Of a DNA stretch of 64,000 nt, positions 23,972 to 34,930 are shown in pieces. Under the pieces are notes generated by a model. It ran no database searches and was not told where the DNA came from. It saw only the letters and a list, made by a program, of their open reading frames with translations. Position numbers and translations under genes: made by a program. This DNA comes from Oxytricha trifallax. Taxonomy: Eukaryota > Ciliophora > Spirotrichea > Sporadotrichida > Oxytrichidae. Position 1 is the stretch's first letter. Every line of letters starts with the position of its first letter. The stretch is taken from NCBI GenBank assembly GCA_000711775.1, contig ARYC01001995.1, positions 30,114 to 94,113 on the forward strand. Reading direction: 5' to 3'.

Positions 23972-26900
23972 TCAATTACTCATATAAATATCAGCTTTCT
24001 CCTCGAGTAACTCCCTGATCTTAAAGTCTCTATCTATTTTTGTTCTTACATCGTCCACATCTAAAAATGACTTGAGATATTCAGTGAGTGACAGCAGGAC
24101 TTCATCGTTTTTATCGCCCGTGTAATCGTAGATGGGAATTCCATTCGATAGTTACAAGAAAAACGACTGGATGTTGTTGTCTACTAATAATATATAGAAT
24201 ATTTTATGCTACTGAGTGATGAAATATGATAAATCTATACAAACTGTATATATTTAATTTGTACTATGACTACATCTTTGAGGGAGCGACCTTCTTCCAA
24301 GATCTTCAAATCTTTAATGAACATATCGTTTTCCATGGAATATAGACAGTGCGTTAAACTCAAGACATGATTGAAGTACTTCCTCATTAAAAAAAATAAG
24401 TTAAATTACTAATTTATATATTGTTTTCATAATTTATATATGAAAGGATATCCTCTTTCTCTGGACTGACTCTGCAAACACTTGTGCATAAGAAGCAGTT
24501 CCACAAGTGTACAGTATTAACTCGAAGTCTTTACTTAATTCATCCAGCATATCGAATAAATAGGGTCTGAAGTTAAGGAAATATAATAAATAAATAACCC
24601 ATTATGTATATATGTGATAAATTTAAGGTATGCTTTGCAAGAACCACCAAACCTTGTCATTTTAATAAATATCTAATCATCAACTGCTTTTAGATCTTTC
24701 TCTTTACATGTTGCCAATACGAGTGTTTCATCAATATCAAATTGATTTAATTAATTTATATATTAATTTACTAAATAATTAGAAATTCTATTTCTAAATA
24801 TGTTTTCAATAGTATATCAAAGACTATTGTCTTCTTCTCTATAAAACATATTTATTATGAAAATGATCTTAAATTCTTACTTTTGGAAACTTTCCTGAAG
24901 GACATCTGCACATTTTTGTAGTTTTTGGAGTATGTTCTTTGAAATTTAGGAAATGTGAATATTGCTTCATATAAACTCTCAGCATAGAAATCTTTAAATT
25001 TAACATCTGACAACAAAATTGAGTTATATGGCTGCATTCATTGAAAATTAATTTGTATTTTGTAATATAATCATTAATAATTTAAATAATAAGTAGATTA
25101 CCTTTGCTTTGTCAAAAACTGGATTTGATACTCTTTTATTAGTTACATTACTGGAATTATTTACATCAATTAAATTTGCGAAATTAGACTTTCGATTTAA
25201 GCCCTCAAAGTTTGATTTGTATTTTGGATGTGCTTCCGAATGGATTTTAAAATAAAAACAGTAAAATAATTTTAATAATTTTAGAATTTATTAATATTTC
25301 TTTTTTTAAATTAAACATAATAAGTTATATTGAGTCTGAGAGCGTCTTGGGGTAAACTGTCTATGGCATCTTCATTGATAGAAATTACTGAAGGCAGACA
25401 TTTCTTAATTTGAAATATGTTATTAATGGTTGTATTTTTAATTAAAAAGTACGTAATAATTCCATAAATTTCAAACTAATTTATACTGCGTATTTTAGAT
25501 TTACCACCTCAAATTATTAGTCGGATTATCTACCCTTGATTGTGACTTTTCATATTTCTTAGATTTCTTGGAGAAACTCCTTGGTCGCTTTCTACTTTTA
25601 CTTCTCGGTTAAAGATTAATTGGCAGTGTTTACTAAATAATAAAATATATTGATATTATTGTTTAGTTATTCAAGCAACTTTAAATATTATTATTGGCAT
25701 TATTTACACTGTGCAATTTCTGTAAATTTATTTAGGGGAATATAATTTAATTTTAATTCACATAAAGCAAATTAAATATACTTTTATTAAAAATTATCAC
25801 CACAAATTTAATCCACTTAGCCCGTTTTTGACAGATTTCCCGCCTCCTCTTTACTATTTAATAGAAGATTATCGCTTTCCCTTGGGAATACTTAATGTCT
25901 ATAACAATTAAATTTATCTTATCACGAAATAATTGGTTGTAAATTAAATTTATTAAATTATAAGGAATCATTAAGTTATTGTTTTCTTCTATGAATTAAT
26001 ATTTCTTATGATCTTGAATATCTATATCAATTTCCTTCGATAAACATTTGTCTTGACTTTTAAGAATCATGAGATTATCTGATTTTTTCTTGTTTGAATC
26101 TAAATTTTGCAATAAAATTTTATTGAGATCTTTACGCACATGATCCTCGTCTGATTATTATCTTAAGTAATTGCAATAGAAAATAAATTATTAAAATAGT
26201 AATTTCAATGAGTTTAATTTATTAAAATTTGAAAATTATTATCTTCTTGTAACTGGTTTGCTTAGTATTGAGTCATCTTCTATTTGATAATTTGATTTCC
26301 TTAAGTTATTTGATGTTCTCTCGTCAGATTCCTTGATAAAGTTAAACTGATATAGATTTATTTTAAAAATCATAAAATTTACAAATTTAACTTCAAAGAT
26401 TTAAGCTCTCAGAGGGCTATCATTGTTATCATTACCAAGATATCCCTCTCTTTCCTTTTTCTCATTGAAAGATAGCTAGATTTACTATTTGATAACCGTT
26501 GAAAATTTCCTGCCATTTTTACCCCAGTTTTTTCCGTTTTCCATCTGCTGTTCATCTGCAAAATTAAGTTTTATCTCCCTGAATAGAGGCATAAGCGATG
26601 CTTTTCTTACCATCTGCTTCTGTTGTTGATTTAACTAGAAAGATTGAAAGATATTCTGCATATTTAGATTGTCGTTACACCCTGTGAAGCCAAATGGATC
26701 TGAATATTTCTCATTAATCAATGAATCGTTAGTCATCCCCTTCCCAAACTATTTATTGGTATGCTATGTAGTCATTGCCTTCTAAGTGTTGTCTATAGAT
26801 ATTTTACCAGTTATTTAAGTTAAAACTTGATTCTACATGCTTTCCTTCAATTATTGCATTGTGAAAAGCATGCTGTGAATTTCATTCATTCTTGTACTTT

Positions 26901-27303
26901 AGTTCTTTGCATTACCCTTGTTATATATTAATGAAAAATAAGAAGCTTTAATATGTATTCATAGAATAATAAAGTCTAATTCGTCTAATTCACTTTTAGA
27001 AAATCTCTATGATTGTCTAATACTAACAAGTGGATTGAATGTTTTGATATTTTAATTATATACTTGAACTTTCTGATCTTTGCTCATTTTTACTTAAGAA
27101 AATTTCTAATCACTTTTTTTATAGGAATCAGCCTCTTCAGAGGGAATAGAATTATCAAAGGACTCATCGATGTCAAAACTTTACCGTCCTTAAGAGGCCA
27201 ACTATTAATTGTTTTTTATAAGAATTTATTAGTTGTTGCGACTCGGAAAATTGGAAGAGTTTATTGCTTAGTTATTATCATTTCTTTTAAATATAGACTC
27301 CAT
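23972..27303 (-). CDS. FCP/SCP-type protein phosphatase (NLI-interacting-factor family)
   Basis: The catalytic domain sits at the C-terminus. It reads FDIDETLVLATCKEKD (the DxDxT signature, nucleophile Asp), RPYLFDMLDELSKDFELILY, YTCGTASYAQVFAES, LEEGRSLKDVVIVDNN, FFLQLSNGIPIYDYTGDKND, and DDVRTKIDRDFKIRELLEE before TGA. The order and motifs match HAD-superfamily phosphatases that dephosphorylate phospho-Ser/Thr, such as the RNA polymerase II C-terminal tail. The N-terminal two thirds are long and polar (MESIFKRNDNNQAINSS) with a strongly basic Arg/Ser/Lys patch (RSKSRKRPRS) that would suit nuclear import. Several IESs interrupt the gene; the one at 24187-24266 is resolved. The start is the ATG at 27303; a later in-frame ATG at 26889 is less likely because the upstream frame is protein-like. 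Divergent from the next gene with 322 bp between them. Confidence 0.85.
24187..24266. other. IES, 80 bp, pointer TACTA, in phosphatase gene
   Basis: TACTA at 24182-24186 and 24262-24266. On the minus strand removal joins LKDVVIV to DNNIQSFFLQ, the family's conserved motif around the late catalytic aspartate. Confidence 0.85.
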
Positions 27304-27625
27304 TAAAATGTGCTAAATTATTACTTATTATGATGCAATTATATTTAATTTATATTATTTGGTTTGATTATTAACAGAAAATTTTAATTCAAGGGAATTC
27401 ACATGCACAAAATTAATTTGTTTAGATAATTTTATGTGGGTAAACTATATTTAATTAGTTAGTTAATAACTTTATGCAACCTTTAAGAATAATAAATCAT
27501 ATAATTTTGTTGATTGACTTAACTCATAAAATGATCAAACTTAGACCTGTTTATTATTGAATTATTTTCATAAAATATTTAGTTAAATTTAATACTTAAT
27601 TTTGAATTTCAAACTAATTTATAAA

Positions 27626-28323
27626 ATGGCTATAAGTTTTCTAACTATGGAACAACAGCTAAAAGTTGTTCTTGCTGGCTTTTTCGCATTTATATTCTTT
27701 GGAATCTTTATGACAGGAGTAGTTTTCGTTATATATGTAGGTATATTTCAAGATTTATTGTCAGGAACAATATTAATTGTGTGATTTTTTTAGTCATTTT
27801 AAGGATGGAGGGAGTATTACATGATGGAGTTCAATAATTCGATAAGCGTAAGTTCTGAAAATTCTACAAGAAAGTCTTTTAGAAGACTACAAATGACATC
27901 CTCTCTATCAATTATATCGCATAAATTTCACATTTCATCCTATAGAATTGGACTTAAGAAATAAAAATGTTCAAAAAGCTAAACATCTAAATAAATACAG
28001 TCTAGCATTCTGGCTCTCTGTCTCCAAATTTCTAGGCAGTGATAAACCATCTTGAATCAAAAGAGATAAACGATCATGACTTTTATTCATACAAACCTCA
28101 ATATGAGTCACTTTACTATGAATTGAGTGGCGAGTAATCTTTGAATGTGGGACTCCCAGAATTCTAAAGTTTTCCTGGGGAAAATGAACCTAATAGCTAT
28201 ACTTTCATTGTACATGTTAATGATACAAATGAAAGCAGTAGAAGCAGCTAAATAAACATAGATAGTGTGCCTATATTTCAATCTAAGATTCATCCCACAA
28301 GAAGCTAATAAAACAATTCATGA
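27626..28323 (+). CDS. Small single-pass membrane protein, unknown
   Basis: Removing two micro-IESs leaves 645 bp, exactly 214 residues plus TGA. MAISFLTMEQQLKVV precedes a strong hydrophobic segment (VLAGFFAFIFFGIFMTGVVF, about residues 15-40). The rest is polar: WREYYMMEFNN, SSENSTRKSFRRLQ, HSGSLSPNFQAV, YKPQYESLYYELSGEQ and NDTNESSRSSQINI. This suggests one membrane anchor and a soluble tail of about 165 residues. No family is recognised. The stop lies only 50 bp before the next start on the same strand. Confidence 0.65.
27764..27796. other. IES, 33 bp with in-frame TGA, pointer GTCA
   Basis: GTCA at 27760-27763 and 27793-27796, in phase. The insert carries the TGA at 27782-27784. Removal joins GIFQDLLS to FQGWREYY. 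Length is a multiple of three, so only the stop exposes it. Confidence 0.75.
27959..27978. other. IES, 20 bp, pointer AAG
   Basis: AAG at 27956-27958 and 27976-27978. Removing 20 bp corrects the frame between SSYRIGLK and LNIQINTVQHSG. This is the shortest resolved insert, and the short pointer makes the exact edges uncertain. Confidence 0.55.
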
Positions 28324-28372
28324 ATAGAAATAAGTGGCTTATTATAATTTGATTATTAGTAATTAAAGAAAA

Positions 28373-29590
28373 ATGATTAGATTTTTAAGATCAGAGAGAG
28401 CTCTAGAAATTCACGCTACAAGTCCAATAAACATAGCTCTTGTGAAATATTGGGGAAAACTAGACGAAGAATATATCATCCCTTTGAACTCCTCCCTCTC
28501 TATAACTGTAGATCAAAATGATTTATGTTCCAGAACTTTAGTTAAACTGGTATATGATTAAGACATGAATGATTTGAGTGAGCCTAAGGTCACACTGATT
28601 TTAAATGGTAAATCTGAGAAAATCACTCATAGAATAATGAATGTGATTAATACTATCAGGAAGAGAGCCTAAAACGTTAAGGCTTATGACGTAGAGGGAT
28701 CAGCTGAGGATAACAATCAATAATACATTGATATACCCAAAGAAGACTTGCTTAAGATGCGAATTGAAGTAACTAGTGATAATAATTTTGCTACAGCCTC
28801 AGGCTTAGCAAGCAGCTCGAGCGGTCTTTCTTGTTTAAGTTTTGCTATAGCTTAGTTATATGGAGTTTAAGAGTAGTTCGAAGGTGAATATTCAACATTC
28901 GCAAGACTTGGCTCTGGTAGTGCTTGTAGATCAATTTATGGAGGATTTGTTTAATGGCATGCTGGCTTTGAAAGCATGGCAGATATGATAACTCAAGAAA
29001 TGCAAGACATCAGCTAGAAGTCAATTGCTAAACCAATAAAGCTTTCTGAATAATCTCTTAATTTTTGGCTTGACAATTTAGAACTGGTTATTTGCTGTGT
29101 TAAACCAGAAAAGAACGCATCCCTATAGAAAGATGTACCTTCAACAGATGGTATGAGAATTTCACATCAAACTTCTGACTTAATGAAATTAAAACTAGAA
29201 CAAGGTCTTTCAGAAATTCACATAGAAAAGTTGACTTAGGCACTTGAAAATCGTGATTTGAACACTGCCTATGAAATAATAATGAAAGAATCCAATTAGT
29301 TGCATGCTATTTGCTTAGACTCGTACCCTCCTATCTTCTACATGAATGAAACTTCCAAAAATATCATTAAGTAATGCACTAATCTGAATAAGCAAGCTAA
29401 GAATGATGAGCAAATTTAGTCAAACATAGTTGCTTACTCTATTGATGCAGGATTCCATGTATTCTTGTTTATGCTTAAAGATCATAAAGAGAGAGTTATG
29501 GATGCCATAAAAGCTGATGATTCTGTTATGGAGGGCATTGAAAGATTTATTGAGACAAGAATCGGAAGAGAAGGTGTGAAACTTCATTGA
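28373..29590 (+). CDS. MVD: Mevalonate diphosphate decarboxylase
   Basis: ATP-dependent decarboxylation of mevalonate diphosphate to isopentenyl diphosphate, the last committed step of the cytosolic mevalonate pathway. The frame is one uninterrupted run of 405 codons with TAA/TAG as Gln and TGA as stop; no intron or IES. Motifs, in order: SPINIALVKYWGKLDEEYIIP with LNSSLSITVDQ (substrate-binding N-terminal loop), NFATASGLASSSSGLSCL (the glycine/serine-rich GHMP phosphate loop), RLGSGSACRSIYGGFV with WHAGF, MRISHQTSDLMK, SYPPIFYMNETSK, and YSIDAGFHVFLF near the end. The catalytic Asp equivalent lies in SIDAG and the conserved Arg in GSACRS. Length matches the family. This gene also calibrates the genetic code for the window. 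Confidence 0.97.
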
Positions 29591-29661
29591 ATTTAAATGC
29601 AATACTAATAAGATTAATCAAGAATTATATTATCTTTTTTATTTTATAACTTTTCTACAAA

Positions 29662-32600
29662 ATGTCAACGTTTAAGTTCAACATTAATGTAAGTATATAT
29701 TTTTAATATGAATTCTAAGCTAAATAACTTAATTCAATTGGTTAATTGAAATTATAAATCAAAAATTGTGAAAATTAAAATAATCATTATTTAGTAATCT
29801 GAAATCAAAATGGATTAGATTAAGCAATGGGCACTGGGTGAACTGAGAAATTTCCTAAGTTACTTAGAAGATGAAGAAATTAAGCAATTACTGTAAGTTT
29901 CAATAAATCTAATGTTATTGAGGAATAGATGCTATATCCTTATTATGTATTTTTATCTCTTCACCAATTGTCATTTACATATTATTAACTTATATTTAGT
30001 AATAACTTGATAAATAAGGATGCAGCTTAATTAATTATGAATCAGTTTTTATGACCAAATAATTTGATTAAAAATTTCCCTAATTTTAAATGAAATTAAA
30101 TTAACTAATATTTGTTAATAATTAAAATTAGCTTCAATAAACTAAGAGCTATCAAATTTATTGGACTTTACAAACACAGCACAGCGTAAATTCATAAACT
30201 CCTTCCTAGAACGAATTGCTAATCACCGTCAATACGAGTCGTAAGTGAAGACATTGACTCAGAAAACCAATAAATTGGCAAAAGATGAAGTAACTGGTTA
30301 AAGAGTGAATACTTAAAGAATTACCAAACCTGTTAAAGTCATTAATTTATATTCAGTATTCAGTTATAATTTAATGAGAGCAAATAATTTATATGTTAAA
30401 GATATTTCTAAGTTCCTGGTTGCTGGCAGGAAAGCATGCCACTGCCAAGCTACCAGCCACAATTTGATTAATAATTGTGTTTCATGCGGTAAGATAGTGT
30501 GTGAGCAGGAAGGAGAAGGTCCTTGTCTCTTCTGTGGTGCTTGGGTAGAAAAGGGCGAAGTTTACTATGAATTTATATATCATTAATTTTTATGATTCAT
30601 AATATTTAATTGAATAGGAATTATTTATTATGACTTGGGAGAAGATGAGGCTGATTAAAATAGTACTGACTTGAGGCAGCAGTATGAAATAGCTCTCAAT
30701 CATAAAGATAAATTAATTGAGTTTGACGTCAATGCTGCTCAAAGATAGTATAGAATTAATACCTCTCTTATTATGAGATGAGAAATAATTATTAATAAAT
30801 GAGATTGGGTGTCTTGGATGCATAGAGTGATTGGTATGACCTCGCAAATAACACCTGGTTGAATAAGGATCAGAGGAAATATGCGCTGCAAATGCAAGAA
30901 ATTGAAAAGAAGCGCTAAGAAGAAATCGATAGTAAAATGAACATTACCATGGATTTGGACAAAGGCACTACTAATCTAAAAATAGAGGAAGAGGATATAA
31001 TTATGTATTTAATCTCAAATAGATTAAATAAATTGATAAAATTCGTTTTAATGTCTAAATGAGGAGTTAATTTATTATAAGTTATTCACTTTTGGTCAAT
31101 AAAACATTTAAACTAATGAATTCCTGCAGAAGACCGCTGGTGCAAATAAGATAAAAGCCGCAGGTGGTAGGTACAAACCCTTCGAGGGAGTGGACGATCC
31201 ACATCAATTAACTACCACAGATCTGTTAACAAACCCTCAAAAGGCCCTAGATAACATAAACTCCTTCTATTTCAAGCCTTGTACTTTGTCTGATGAAAAA
31301 TCTCTAAAACTCTACTAAGGCCTCCAGCCAGACTACAAGAAAGAAATTTAAGGGGATAGTAAGTTCAATCCATCATCAAAGACCAACAAGAAAGTCTAAC
31401 AAGAAAGGGAGGAGTAGTAAATGGAAGAGGAAAAACAGAATAAAATTGAGGAGTCTGCTAAATCGAGGTTTATGATGAGCTCGTTGAGTAAGAGACTGTA
31501 AACTGAGAATCCATTCGATGAATTCAGGAAGGCAGTAGAAAGTGCAGTTCTCACAAAAGCAGTTATTAATAGTAATGATTAGCAACTTTAAGCTATTTAT
31601 ATGATAAATTGTATATAAACAGTCAAGACTACGAATAAAGTATTTGAAGGTGACAAAGACTACTATAAGGAAGCAGATGATTAGGGTATGTGTCTCTCCA
31701 TGCATTAACCTTGGGCATCCCTATTAGTCTTAGGATTTAAGAGATTTGAAGGAAGAGAGTGGACCCACAAATATAGAGGACCTCTCTGGATACATGCCAC
31801 ATCAACCAAACCTACTCAAGAACTTATTGATTTGTATATTTTTAATAAAAATTTAATGGGAGTGATTTGATTCGAACTCATAAAATTTTCCTTAAAATAT
31901 ATAATAAAAAATAGTTGATTAGATTGAGGGAAACTATAAGAAGTTCTATAAGTAAATAGGTGAAGACTTGCCACCTTTCCCAGATAGATATATTACTTCT
32001 TAGCTTATTGGTAGATTAGATTTAGTTGATATTATTTCACTTGAAGAATACAGAGACACAGTACCCCCTATACTTCAAGAGCCAACTGAAAGTGAATATT
32101 AATTCGTTTGCAGAAACCCACAATTCTTTATAATTAAAAAAATATCTCTACTCTATTTACTTTTCCTCTCATAGATGAGTTTGAGTTTAGTTAACTATTT
32201 TTAGAAAAATTAGTATTTAATTTAAATCTTAGAACTTCCATTGAAAATGTCTGGTCAGCCAGGTATATATAAAATGGACAAAGCTCTATTCTTCGGTGTG
32301 AAAGACCTCCTAATTAAAGCTCCAGTTTCATGGTGGCCACCTGAAGAATATAAACTCTACTCATTAGGTAGGTTTGATCTCTACCCAGTTTAATTAGCCA
32401 AAATCTAGCAACAACAATAGGATTAAATTTTATTTTTTCATTTAATTCATAGGCTATTTTTGTAAATTAGAAGTAGTTAAGTTTAATAATTAAATGCATA
32501 ATAGAAAGGTAAAGTAGAAGCTAAATCAGTTTAAGTAGTAAAAACAAACATGGGTTGTTTCCATGTCTAGAATCTACAATAATTATTCTAACTTTATTTT

Positions 32601-33570
32601 TAATAATTAAAAATTATCATACTTTACTTATACTAAGCTTGAAGGAACAATAGCAAATCTTAGAAAGCGTAAGATAACAATTGATTTCAGAACCCCAGAA
32701 ATACAAATTCCAGCGTGCTGAGACTTTAGCTGATGAAGAAAACAAAAAAGAGAGTGATTCTTTCGAGTATCTATAGAGTGAGAATCAGGCGAATAGTATA
32801 TTGAGAAATAAAAAGAAATTCGACTGCTATGTCATGGAGGTTAGCGGCAAAGATGTTTCTGAGGAGGTCAAAAGCTTAGCACTTTCAGTCGAAGAAGGTG
32901 TTAATTATTGCTTAAACATTACATTAGTTTTAGAAACAATAATAAATATGGTAGCTTCTTATTATTAGTAGTCAGGTAATTTTTTTATAACCAATAAATC
33001 AAAGACTAGTCATAGAGTTCCTTGGCTAAATCTGTATACAAGCGATTTACATTAGATTTTTACAAGGAAAGTGAAGATGCCTACTCTGAGAAGATCCAAC
33101 TATATTTACCTCATTAAAAATCATCAGCAGGTGGAGCTAAGAAAAAGGGTCAGAATAAACCACTCATTAATTCTTTCTATATATTTATAATACTATAATG
33201 AAATCATTTCACTCTCCTTATTTATTAATTAATTCAAATTATGAACCATAATGTAATTTTTTTAAAAATATTATACTTTCTTGATAGCATTAGGAGATTA
33301 AGTTAACCTAGATTACACAGTGGAGGAAGAAGAAAAACGTACTTTCAACTACAAGATTAATTAACTAATATCAATTACAGGCATACATTTTTATTGAATT
33401 TTAAGGTTTATAATAATTTTAAGATCACCTTAAACAGTGGAGATGCTTTTGTTATAAGTTCAGACGTAAGAGGTTTCAGTTACAGTATATAAGAAATAAT
33501 GCAAAAAACTATTCCACAAGGGTTAATCATTAGAGAGGGCTCTCTGATTTTAACTGTGGAAAGAGATTGA
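29662..33570 (+). CDS. ASC-1/TRIP4-like protein (zinc finger + ASCH) with C-terminal extension
   Basis: Removing one GT-AG intron (29689-29794) and eleven IESs leaves 2856 bp, exactly 951 residues plus TGA. The first exon is MSTFKFNIN; the body starts MDQIKQWALGELRNFL. The C2HC5-type zinc finger reads CHCQATSHNL, NCVSCGKIVCEQEG and GPCLFCGAW, followed by YYDLGEDEADQ and LDAQSDWYDL as in TRIP4. The ASCH domain reads GMCLSMHQPWASLLVLGFKR, REWTHKYRGPLWIHAT, then YQFVCRNPQ and MSGQPGIYKMDKAL. In animals this protein is the zinc-finger subunit of the activating signal cointegrator complex (transcription coactivation, alkylation-damage and ribosome-quality control). Human TRIP4 ends soon after ASCH; here the frame stays open for about 290 more residues, ending ITLNSGDAFVISSDVRG and REGSLILTVERD. 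No TGA separates the two parts. The alternative is a separate gene from MGCFHV (32550). Confidence 0.88.
29908..30141. other. IES, 234 bp, pointer TTCAATAAA
   Basis: The 9-bp repeat TTCAATAAA at 29899-29907 and 30133-30141, in phase. Removal joins EEIKQLLQVS to INQELSNLLDF. Although GTAAGT is present nearby, GT-AG splicing would put the downstream exon out of frame. Confidence 0.85.
30571..30633. other. IES, 63 bp, pointer TATGA
   Basis: TATGA at 30566-30570 and 30629-30633, in phase. Removal joins KGEVYY to DLGEDEADQ, matching the TRIP4 family, and discards an in-frame TGA. Confidence 0.9.
30780..30805. other. IES, 26 bp, pointer ATGAGAT
   Basis: ATGAGAT at 30773-30779 and 30799-30805, in phase. 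Removal joins RINTSLIMR to LGVLDAQSDWYD and removes a TGA formed at the edge. Confidence 0.9.
31003..31072. other. IES, 70 bp, pointer TAATT
   Basis: TAATT at 30998-31002 and 31068-31072, in phase. Removal joins KIEEEDII to YYKLFTFGQQN and avoids TGA. Other AT-rich pointers are possible. Confidence 0.65.
31832..31919. other. IES, 88 bp, pointer TTGAT
   Basis: TTGAT at 31827-31831 and 31915-31919, in phase. Removal joins KPTQELID to QIEGNYKKFY within the ASCH region. Confidence 0.85.
32129..32230. other. IES, 102 bp, pointer TCTT
   Basis: TCTT at 32125-32128 and 32227-32230, in phase; length a multiple of three without TGA. Removal gives CRNPQFLELPLKMSGQPG, which aligns with the family without a gap. 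Confidence 0.8.
32421..32504. other. Probable IES, 84 bp, pointer AATAG
   Basis: AATAG at 32416-32420 and 32500-32504, in phase, multiple of three. Removal joins a Gln run to KGKVEAKSVQVVK. The frame is open with or without removal, so the fusion does not depend on this call. Confidence 0.6.
32582..32652. other. IES, 71 bp, pointer ACAATA
   Basis: ACAATA at 32576-32581 and 32647-32652, in phase. Removal joins MGCFHVQNLQ to QQILESVRQQL. Confidence 0.85.
32975..33012. other. IES, 38 bp, pointer TAGTCA
   Basis: TAGTCA at 32969-32974 and 33007-33012, in phase. Removal joins VASYYQQS to QSSLAKSVYKRF. Confidence 0.8.
33179..33281. other. IES, 103 bp, pointer CTTTCT
   Basis: CTTTCT at 33173-33178 and 33276-33281, in phase. 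Removal joins NKPLINSF to LIALGDQVNLDY and discards a TGA. Confidence 0.85.
33358..33425. other. IES, 68 bp, pointer AAGAT
   Basis: AAGAT at 33353-33357 and 33421-33425, in phase. Removal joins KRTFNYKI to TLNSGDAFVI and discards a TGA. Confidence 0.85.
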
Positions 33571-33714
33571 AAAAATAATCTCAAAAATTAACAATATAAA
33601 TATTAATGATTTATTTGTAACTAATTATTAAGCACTATCAGAAGTAGATATATAGTAACGCGTTAATACAGTGATGATTATAGAATTAAATAATAAATAA
33701 AATATAAAATTAAA

Positions 33715-34930
33715 ATGAATATGAGTCAGGGGAAACCATCCAACTGTAAGTTAACTTCTGCTTCTTCTTTGCTGATTCATTGTTAATTGAAATTCAAAGG
33801 AACTTTCCCTGAAATTTATCTTTAAAATAGCTTATATTAACACAATTTACAGAAAGTATGCAGAACACGAGATAAGGTTTCAATGCAAGCAAGGGATTTG
33901 ATGAATTTGGAGGTTTATCCAACAATTTTGTTTTTCTCTTTATTTTCTATAATAAAAAGGCACAATTTTTTTTATATGAATGGTGGGCAGTTTTCGAAAA
34001 CAGGTTAACACACCACACAGGTGTAGAGTCCCTTCAACTAGACTCATGCTTCAATGGGAGGCACACTTAGTCAAACAAATACTGCAAATCTCAAGGGGAA
34101 ACTTCAATCTCTTGATGTAAGTTATACCTTTATAAGAAGTTATGGGATAAAGAATTATTTTATTCAATCTTTTGTTCTTGACAAGGAGAGTTAATTTAAA
34201 GACATAATTACCATAAAAACACATAAGTATATAAGAGTTAAATATGATTGTTTTTAGGAAATGATTAGACAATTAGCTGATGAACTTTAATATCATAAGA
34301 AAGATGTGCAAGTACTCCGTCAAGATAAAGAATCAATAAATTTTCAATTAATTTCTATATAAAAGTATTCACATTATTGGAGTATTACACTCAATTTCTC
34401 ATGTAAAATCAAATATTAATAAGAATCCTTAGAGAACGTGTTGACAATGAAAACTTAGGATGTGCGCAAGACTTTGACAAACGAGCTATTCAAGGTGGAG
34501 GAAGAAATGAAACGCCACTACGCTCATTAAAAAGCAGAAAACGCAAGAATATAACAGCAAGTCACTGCTCTTAAGGGAGAAAAGACTGCACTGGATATGC
34601 AGTTACTAGAGATGGAGCGCAGAATGGCAGAACTAGAACTTTAAGTTGGTCACGATTAACATCTTCAATTTACATTAATATTAATGTAACTATAATTCAA
34701 AATAAATAATACTACTTCTCTTTGTGGAATTACTATAAACTTAATGTATATAATAATACATCATTGAAATGATACTTTATTAGAATGAATTATTACGAAA
34801 ATATTGCATAAAAAGTTATTAAATCAATTTTTAAATTCCAGGACTCTATACAGGATACTGTGTGGTACATATAAAGGGAAGAAAAAGCATTGAATTACAC
34901 TATAAACTGGTTGGTTAATCCCCAGAATTG
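33715..34930 (+). CDS. Coiled-coil protein, unknown
   Basis: The start MNMSQGKPSN is followed by a GT-AG intron (33746-33852), then SMQNTRQGFNASKGFDEFGG. After an insert at 33915-33984 (pointer GGT or TGG) it reads FSKTGQHTTQVQ, ASMGGTLSQTNTANLKGKL, a second GT-AG intron (34117-34257), then a coiled coil: EMIRQLADELQYHKKDVQVL, ENVLTMKTQDVRKTL, FKVEEEMKRHYAHQKAENAR, LDMQLLEMERRMAELELQV. A final piece DSIQDTVWYIQREEKALNY ends at TGA 34928-34930 beyond an insert I could not place. The first disordered third plus a C-terminal coiled coil resembles small ciliary or centrosomal proteins, but no family is assigned. Confidence 0.7.
33915..33984. other. IES, 70 bp, pointer GGT (or TGG)
   Basis: GGT at 33912-33914 and 33982-33984, in phase; TGG one base earlier would work equally. 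Removal joins KGFDEFGG to GQFSKTGQHTT. Confidence 0.6.

Noticed and set aside
27013-27306. 97-codon plus-strand frame with hydrophobic stretches
   Set aside because: It is the complement of the phosphatase N-terminus, whose minus-strand frame (MESIFKRNDNN, SFDIDESFDNSIPSEEAD) is the more protein-like and connects to the catalytic domain.
31376-31705. 109-codon minus-strand hydrophobic frame
   Set aside because: Antisense shadow of the ASC-1-like coding sequence leading into the ASCH domain.
31855-31885. TTCGAATC-like B-box motif (complement of GATTCGAACTC)
   Set aside because: No T-stem pairing or A box around it, and it falls inside an IES; not a tRNA gene.
33746-33852. Possible IES with pointer TTAAC
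   Set aside because: The same stretch is a canonical GTAAGT...TTTACAG intron that also keeps the frame, which is the simpler explanation.
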